NCBI GenBank assembly: GCA_963662175.1
Contig: OY759215.1
Span: 54,701,213-54,765,212 of the forward strand
DNA from: Aradus depressus
Lineage: Eukaryota > Arthropoda > Insecta > Hemiptera > Aradidae
Length of the DNA: 64,000 bases
Direction: 5' to 3'
Shown here: piece after piece, positions 57,894-64,000 of the stretch
How the letters are laid out: each line of letters begins with the position of its first letter
How positions within the stretch are numbered: position 1 is the stretch's first letter
Made by a program: the position numbers and the translations under genes
The notes under the pieces: model-generated
The model's input: only the letters and a program-made list of their open reading frames with translations
The model's database searches: none
What the model was told of the DNA's origin: nothing

Positions 57894-58590
57894 TTTTTAA
57901 ATACAACAAATAGAATCAATGCAGAGCCCGGGTTTGAGAAAAAAAAATCAGGTTTCAAATAATAAGAGACCCTAGTAGAAGAGGTTTCCATGCCTACTGG
58001 AGATTAAGAGGTGTTAGGTAACAAGTGTAATGTTTTACGTGTGGGGTGCATGATGTGAAGACACGGTAGCTGGTTGGTTCTCATGACTACCACATTCACC
58101 TTGTGATAAACCAACAACCTCGCACACTCCTTTCTCATGTACGTCCAATATTTAATTAGTATTAAACTAATTACTATTGCACAAACTATAAAACAAAAAA
58201 AAAGTCACAAAATGCGAAAGTTCGAAGTGAAACTTATTTTGTTTGCATTATGGCTTAAATTTACAAGGTTTATTTTTATTTTTTTCATGATTGTAAGGTG
58301 CATACAGAAAGTATCTATATATAAAGTATTCAATTATACCTTTAATTGAATTAAAAGAATCAATTTATAAAATTTAATAAAGCAATTTTATATTATCTAT
58401 GTATGTTTTGTGTATTCTATTTAAATCTTTTCATTATTACATATTACTTTTTACGTCATTGTCATTTCGTTCATTATCAGTTACAGCGTTTACAGGAGAA
58501 CTCTAAAAATGCAACAATAGCTTTCTGATAGCTGAAATAAGCAAATGTGCATAAATCCCTAGTTCGGAAATTCGTTTCAATTTTCTATCG
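57894..58590. other. AT-rich stretch, nothing recognised
   Basis: A 70-codon frame at 58137-58349 is lysine- and phenylalanine-rich and without features. Confidence 0.35.
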
Positions 58591-58597
58591 CTAATTT

Positions 58598-58880
58598 TCA
58601 AGGGGAGGCAACCCCCTCTGTACCTACCTTCTTTGATTGGTTTGATCGACCACTTTCTCAATGCCGATCTGGAAGAAAATCTACTGGTGTCTTATGTATT
58701 GATTGGTGAATTCACGTATACAATTTCATATAGATAATTTATTCGATCGAAGTTGATGTCAACAGATACACAGACTTTCATATACATACCATTATTTAAT
58801 TTGTAGATTTAGGAGACCGGAAATTTCCGGTGAACAGAATGAACAATTTTTTGACGGATTAGATGCATTATCCTACACTA
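58598..58880 (-). repeat. family B element, strongly decayed
   Basis: Order of words matches the complement of the 5' half: GCCGATCTGGAAGAAAATCT, ATACAATTTCATATAGATAA, TTCGATCGAAGTTGATG, GGAGACCGGAAATTTCCGGT GAA. Confidence 0.45.
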
Positions 58881-59820
58881 CTGTTGTAGCCAGCTGATGG
58901 AGAATTCAACGGTTTCTGGCAGTGAGTAATATAAATTCTTTACTCTGTCCAGAATGCAAATCAAATAAGAATTATCTGAGTGTAATTCCTTTCTAGTTGG
59001 TCCTCTTAGAGCTACTTAGATAGATATTTGCATATTCACGATTCCATGTCATAGCTCTTGGGTTGTGAACAAGGGGGGCGAGCGACCTCCCAGTGAGGGC
59101 CGTGAGTGGCTGTGTTTTATTAGGGACTCGAAGCCGCTTCTTCGCTCCGCTCCTGGAACTGGTGTTCATTGGCCAACTCATCAAAGAATGGAGACCGGTC
59201 ACTCAAAGTTAGAATTAAAATTTGGGGCCTCTGAATAAAAAAAAAATTGTATTTAACAAAATTTCCAGACCTGTCCTAATTGGTTGTAATATAGAGAAGG
59301 CGGCCACAGTTTATCCTGAAATAGTTTAATCCTATCCCGAAATTCCGAAAAGGACAGGGCCGTTATAAGGCCAACTATATCCTCAGTCCGATAGACTCTT
59401 TGTCTGGTATCGTCTTACCTACCAGTAACAATTGTGACAGGAGGGGCATGGTGCCCATTGGATTTTGCCCAATAGGGTAAAGCAATCCAGTACGGGAGTC
59501 CTGGAATGCCTTTTTCTGACCAAAAAGAGCAGATTTTGCCCTATTTTGGGACAAATCTGTTTGGTTAAATAAACTTTTTTGCAATTTGGCCGTTCAAAAC
59601 TTGAACTACGGTCCTCGAAAAGATTTCGCCCGGATGCACATGCCACCAACCAGTATTCCGCTGCCCGCATTACCAAATCAAGGCGGTTTTTGATAGGTAT
59701 ACCTTCGTATATCTTATATCGTAGGCCTTTGGAAAAAAATGTACGAACATAAAACGTATTTTTTACTGTAAATTTTGTATTTGAAAATTGTTTTGATCAA
59801 ACTTAAAATGAGTAAGATTC
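58881..59820. other. no recognised gene
   Basis: 59430-59690 is GC-richer and open on the - strand in two frames (69 and 85 codons), neither recognisable. Confidence 0.3.
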
Positions 59821-59827
59821 GTAGGAC

Positions 59828-60272
59828 CTCAATAACTCAGTATAGGGGAAGGTAATTATTGATCAGAAATTCGATGTTTTCGTCCGAGTTTACGATCCGC
59901 TTATTCTAACAAATAAAAAATAAAAATGGGCTCTGTGAGCAGGATATCTCTCTAAAGAATTAATCTATCGACACGAAATTTGATACGTGTTTCCAGAACC
60001 TATTGATTTGCAGCTAAATCGGCTGAAGGGAAAGGAGAGGTCAGAGTGCGGGACTCAACTGTAAAATCTCTTATAACTACCCATGTAATGATTGTTTCAA
60101 CACGAAATTTAGTTTGAGGATTCAAGTCTCTAGTGAATTTTAGCAAAAACGGCCGATCGATTTTAGAGAGAGAGCAAAAACTTAGTTGATTATTTGTAAT
60201 ATTAATAATTAATATATAGATTAATATATTATAGTAATGGGGAAGTACACTGCCGGTGATTCACACTTTTTT
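59828..60272 (+). repeat. family B element
   Basis: CAATAACTCAGTATAGGGGA start, TTAATCTATCGACACGAAAT, TACCCATGTAATGATTGTTT units, end GGGGAAGTACACTGCCGGTG ATTCAC. Middle deleted. Confidence 0.75.
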
Positions 60273-60649
60273 ATATGGTAATGCGTTATTTTTTAATTTT
60301 GTGTATTTCAGTTTAACTTTCTTAAAAAAAAAGTTATTGAGCCGGTGGTCAGCCATGTTCAAGGGCCAAAAAGAGACTCTTTGCCTTATGGATGATACGA
60401 TTACTTCCTCAAACAAGAGAGTAGAAAAAGTTACATATATAGTATAGATTATATTTTTTTGGGGAATAGCTGGTTTACTACTTCAGAGTGGGGAAGGTTC
60501 TGATGGAATGGGGACATCTTTGATGGTAGAAACTAATTTTCACAAAAGAAGAGAAATATAAAAACATTTGTATTCTTTACTTTCACTCAGGATGTTTAAA
60601 CATTTTTTTTAACCTTGAGTAACCTCTAACCGACATTTTACTTACACTA

Positions 60650-60945
60650 CTCCTCAACTATACAAAGTATAGGGGAAGTTATGTAATCGGTCAGAAATTC
60701 GATGTTGAGTTTTCATCAAAATTTCATGTTTTCCGATTCCCTCATTTCAAAAATGATAAAATATTTCCTGTCTGTCTGTTTGTGTGTGTGCGCCTTTGAA
60801 CACGATAACTCCCGATAGAATGAATATAATATAGACATTATATTATTTATGTAAATCCAAAACTCTTATGTGGACGATATCCGTCAATTTATAGCCGAAT
60901 CGGCCAAAGGGGAGAGGGGATTAGAAGGGGCTTAACACAGAACAA
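60650..60945 (+). repeat. family B element, 5' part
   Basis: CTCCTCAACTATACAAAGTA TAGGGGAAGTTATGTAATCGG, TTTTCCGATTCCCTCATTTC, CGATAACTCCCGATAGAATG, GCCGAATCGGCCAAAGGGGA, GGGGCTTAACACAGAAC; the rest is absent. Confidence 0.8.
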
Positions 60946-61680
60946 TACAATTTTACAATCCAAAAGAGAACGTTCATATGCACTCAGGTAGGGTCAACGG
61001 TCGGTCAAGTTATCGGAAATTTAAAGAATATTTACTCAAATTTTAACTGAATTCGCGGGTGGTCTAAGTGACATTTTTAAAACTTTGAAGAAACTGTGCA
61101 TTAAGTTCATAACTGATTTAAAAAATCTAAAATTTATCGAAACTGGAAAAATTTTGTATTCCGCTTTTATGGTGAAAGTTGCTGTTAGCAAACCATAAAA
61201 TTGAATAATAATCTTAATTTCGAGGTTACTATTGATATGTTTAAGTTACTTGTTCATGTCACCAAAATGGAATAAGTGATTTGCCACTAGATCTGAGCAC
61301 TGGCTAGGATTTCACTTGTACAACTTTTTTCCTGAACAGAACTTATCATTTTTGTACCCGGTTATGTACCTAACGAAACATTTTCAAAAATGTCTCTTGG
61401 ACCATTTTGATTTTAATCCCGTCATTTGAAAAACACATATTTTATTGTTAAAGCACAAAGTACCTATAAATATATCCTACATGTCTCAAGTCTCAAGTAT
61501 AACCTGCCCTCGATGTAACCTCACATACCGATGTGTCGAATTTCGAATGTAGCGTCGATAAGTTGGAGCTGACTCAGTAGATTCATTTAGGGTATTTACT
61601 TTCTGCTTTGTGTAGCCATTGCACAGACACTATGAATTTTCAGTAGAAATAGCAACGAAGGTGTGATAAAGTTGGGTGTG
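60946..61680. other. AT-rich stretch, nothing recognised
   Basis: No supported frame or repeat. Confidence 0.4.
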
Positions 61681-61687
61681 TAAATTA

Positions 61688-62145
61688 GGGATGGGTATCG
61701 ATTAACCGATTAATCGAAGTAATCGATGTTTGGATAAAATAATCGGTGATTTTTTAATCAATGTCATCTAGGTTTGATTAATCGGATAATCGATGATTAT
61801 TTAACGATTATTAAATTTTTAATTAAAATTACAACTCATCGGAAAAACAGGAGAAAAAAAAGAAAAATGAATTAATTAATATTCATCCGAAGTGTAACTC
61901 GTCTAAAAAAGTGGGAGGAGACTATCGTATTGACTATCGCTACAACACAGTGCCTCTGGGGTGAACTAGTGATAAGTAAAAAGTAACCTTCTAATAGTTC
62001 TACTTCTAATTCTAATTTCTAATCCTTTGTGTTTTGTCATTTGTGAGTTGTGATTGACTGATTGTATTAACTTTTGTTTGTGCGTTCGTTTAATCGATTA
62101 ATCGATTATTTAACCAACGATTAATAAGGGTATCGATTAAGTCAG
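61688..62145. mobile_element. ATCGATTA-motif cluster, possibly a hAT-like element
   Basis: TAGGGATGGGTATCGATTAA at 61688 resembles a hAT-type terminus (TAG.G.TGGG). Many ATCGATTA/TAATCGAT words follow to 61815, and a second cluster TTTAATCGATTAATCGATTA lies at 62090-62140. No transposase frame, clean inverted end or 8-base duplication was confirmed. Confidence 0.35.
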
Positions 62146-62149
62146 TCCG

Positions 62150-63054
62150 TTTCTTGCAATATAATTAGGGGTCATTTGAGGACGGGTCGTGAGGCCCAGG
62201 TTGAAGGGTACTCGTATCACCTGCTTCTCGTACCAGGAATATCTTAGGGTACTAAGACGTAGTGCGTTGAAGTTTACAGTCCATTACTTTCCGGTGACTG
62301 ACATAGATGTCTGTAATATAATTGGCGGGTAAACATTCTTCTCATAGAGAGGTTTTGTGAAATTGGGAACGAGTACCTGGAATAATGTTAAAAAATGTTC
62401 TTGTTAAGTAATTTTTTCATTAGAAAGTGCTCTTAATCGTTCAAAGTATTATGGTCGGTTTGTAATTGCCTGGTCCTGGTACTACTCGTAGATTGAAATA
62501 CCGGTTTAGAAATGTTCTTTTTTGTTCTTTACACTTGTTGGGGATCCTTAAATTTGTTGGTAAAGAAAAAATATAATTCGGAGAAAAAAAAAAAAATGTT
62601 GCTAGAATGTGAGATATTGTTAACTGTATGATGTCGTGTCTGCCATTTCAAAACCTAATATGATGTTAGAACTTTTTTATTCCTTACGAAAAAATTAAAT
62701 TGAAACTGAGCGAACACGACATAATTTGAGTAACATTTCTGTGATATTTTTGTTTGGAAACAGTTAACTCAACGAAATTGTTAGATTGAACTTTTCTAAT
62801 TAATAAATCAATTTAATTTTAATAATACATTTCTTGTAGTAGAACCGATATATTTCGGGAAAACTCTAAATTCCCTACAGAAATCATCCCAAAATGGCGC
62901 CATTACCCCAAAATATTAACAAGACTATTGGAAATGGTGCTCGGCATAAGTCTCGCCTTCCAAAAGAATCTTAGGGCATCCAACATAGTTTAGGAAAGTG
63001 GCACTTTTTTAATTCAATTTTCCAGATTATTTGATGCACGGCGCAAATTAAATA

Positions 63055-63096
<42 letters not shown>

Positions 63097-63330
63097 TGTA
63101 TCAACGTCTTGAGTGACCCGACGAAGTGTCAGATAGAGGAACGACAATAACACAATTATAGTACTCCAAGACCTAGAAATGGAGACCATACTTTCTTTAA
63201 ATATTTAGGAATTAACATTAGTTTTGAATGAGTTATTTCAGTGTCACTTCCTGAATCAGACAAAATCTAGTTGTTGAACGAATAAGGTAGCACAATTCAG
63301 GAAGGAGGCCTCTGACGTTATGCAAACCGG
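62150..63330. other. region downstream of the right-end gene
   Basis: Includes a (TA)n microsatellite at about 63059-63090. The part next to 63337 is the presumed 3' UTR of the - strand gene. Nothing else recognised. Confidence 0.4.
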
Positions 63331-63336
63331 AATAAG

Positions 63337-63686
63337 TCAAACGAGTTCTGCATACTGGCTGCTGGGCCGTATGCTAAACATGCCCGGATCACTTGTTCCA
63401 CTTTCAGGTCCAATTAGATCCTTTAACTTGCAATCCTCATTTGGAGCATTGTTCCCACAGATTTTACCCTGAGTTCTACCTTATAAATAAGTTAGTTATA
63501 AAGAATGAATAAATATAATTTTAAGCAGTTTCTATGAATTTCAGGGAATCTCACTCGTTTGAAGTGGAGCAGGAAAAGGGCAGGCACCTTTGAAGAGCTC
63601 GTGAAGAGCCTCGTCCTTTCTGCCCACGATTGGATTAACCATAGATGTTGAAACAACAAAATCAAATAGTCTATCTTCTCGGATTC
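63337..63686 (-). CDS. unidentified protein, last two coding exons
   Basis: Exon 63555-63686 follows TATAAATAG (acceptor) and ends AAACGA before GTGAGA (donor). A 75-base intron leads to TTATAAG and exon 63337-63479, which ends in TGA. The first exon ends with one base of a codon and the second begins with two, so the frame is kept. Joined, they give about 89 residues, with RLFDFVVSTSMVNPIVGRKD, ELFKGACPFPAP, KICGNNAPNEDCKLKDLIG and a C-terminal MFSIRPSSQYAELV. Three cysteines suggest a secreted or extracellular part, though this is only inference. I do not recognise the family. The gene continues to the right of the exon; a GC-richer open stretch at 63725-63800 may be another exon but its phase did not fit. 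Confidence 0.6.
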
Positions 63687-64000
63687 CTATTTATATAATG
63701 CCTCACTAGGTATTGTTGCCACGTCGTCGACCTCTTACACAGATCTGAGTCTTCTCCCCTCCGGTCTTCCGTCAGCAGTGCTAGCAGTGGTGCTCTTCTA
63801 GGATATCCTTAGAAACCTCATTTTTCACTTTAAAAACATCGTTATTTCTCATTCAATCGCTTCTGTTTTTTTCCCAAAATTCTCCGGAGTAACTTCATCC
63901 CAACAGCCATATATTTAGTAATATTTCTTCTGGCTCGAGTATATTGTATGTTCATTTTTATTTCGGTTGACACATTTTAGACCAGAAGATGGATTCCATG

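Noticed and set aside
63725..63800. Open stretch reading APLLALLTEDRRGEDSDL on the - strand, considered as the preceding exon of the right-end gene
   Set aside because: With the available donors, joining it to the exon at 63686 gives a stop codon or a frame break, so I did not add it to the gene model.
1..64000. CRISPR arrays, operons, bacterial promoters
   Set aside because: The introns, SINEs and gene families are those of an animal nuclear genome; the tandem arrays have no spacer structure.

Overview
The window looks like nuclear DNA of an arthropod. It is AT-rich, dense in repeats, and its genes are interrupted by introns with GT...AG borders. The clearest gene encodes a PAN + ZP-domain membrane protein of the type arthropods use to shape cuticle. 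I cannot name the species.

Genes. (1) One exon of an ATG16-type WD40 protein (autophagy) at 12288-12430, + strand; no other ATG16 exon was seen. (2) The last three coding exons of a trynity/neyo-type PAN-ZP protein at 14512-19569, - strand, with two introns whose phases fit; its 5' exons were not found. (3) The last two coding exons of a protein I do not recognise at 63337-63686, - strand, with a 75-base intron and matching phases. Weaker coding candidates lie at 335-427, 4623-4799, 34680-34868, 49376-49640 and 55561-55710.

Repeats make up most of the rest. Names are mine. Family A is a tRNA-derived SINE of about 330 bases with A and B boxes, in about 14 full or partial copies. Family B is a 0.6-0.7 kb element with four related internal units of about 125 bases, in more than 20 copies on both strands. 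Family C is a dispersed repeat, duplicated in tandem at 9232-9614. Family D is a lopsided foldback element, two copies of which are flanked by direct repeats of 10 and about 13 bases. Family E is a diverged repeat with three copies. There is also a 469-bp pogo/Tigger-like element with TA duplications, a Jockey-like reverse transcriptase remnant, a hAT-like cluster of ATCGATTA motifs, several minisatellites (units of 91, 70, 147, 30 and 83 bases), two perfect 22-bp hairpins, and long G and C runs.

Layout. 1-12 kb: gene-poor DNA with repeats. 12-20 kb: the ATG16 exon and the PAN-ZP gene on opposite strands. 20-63 kb: gene desert packed with nested families A, B, D and E. 63.3-64 kb: 3' end of the unidentified gene. 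If the ATG16 exon belongs to a working gene, its next intron runs past the window end and contains the PAN-ZP gene. No rRNA, true tRNA, CRISPR or operon structure was seen.
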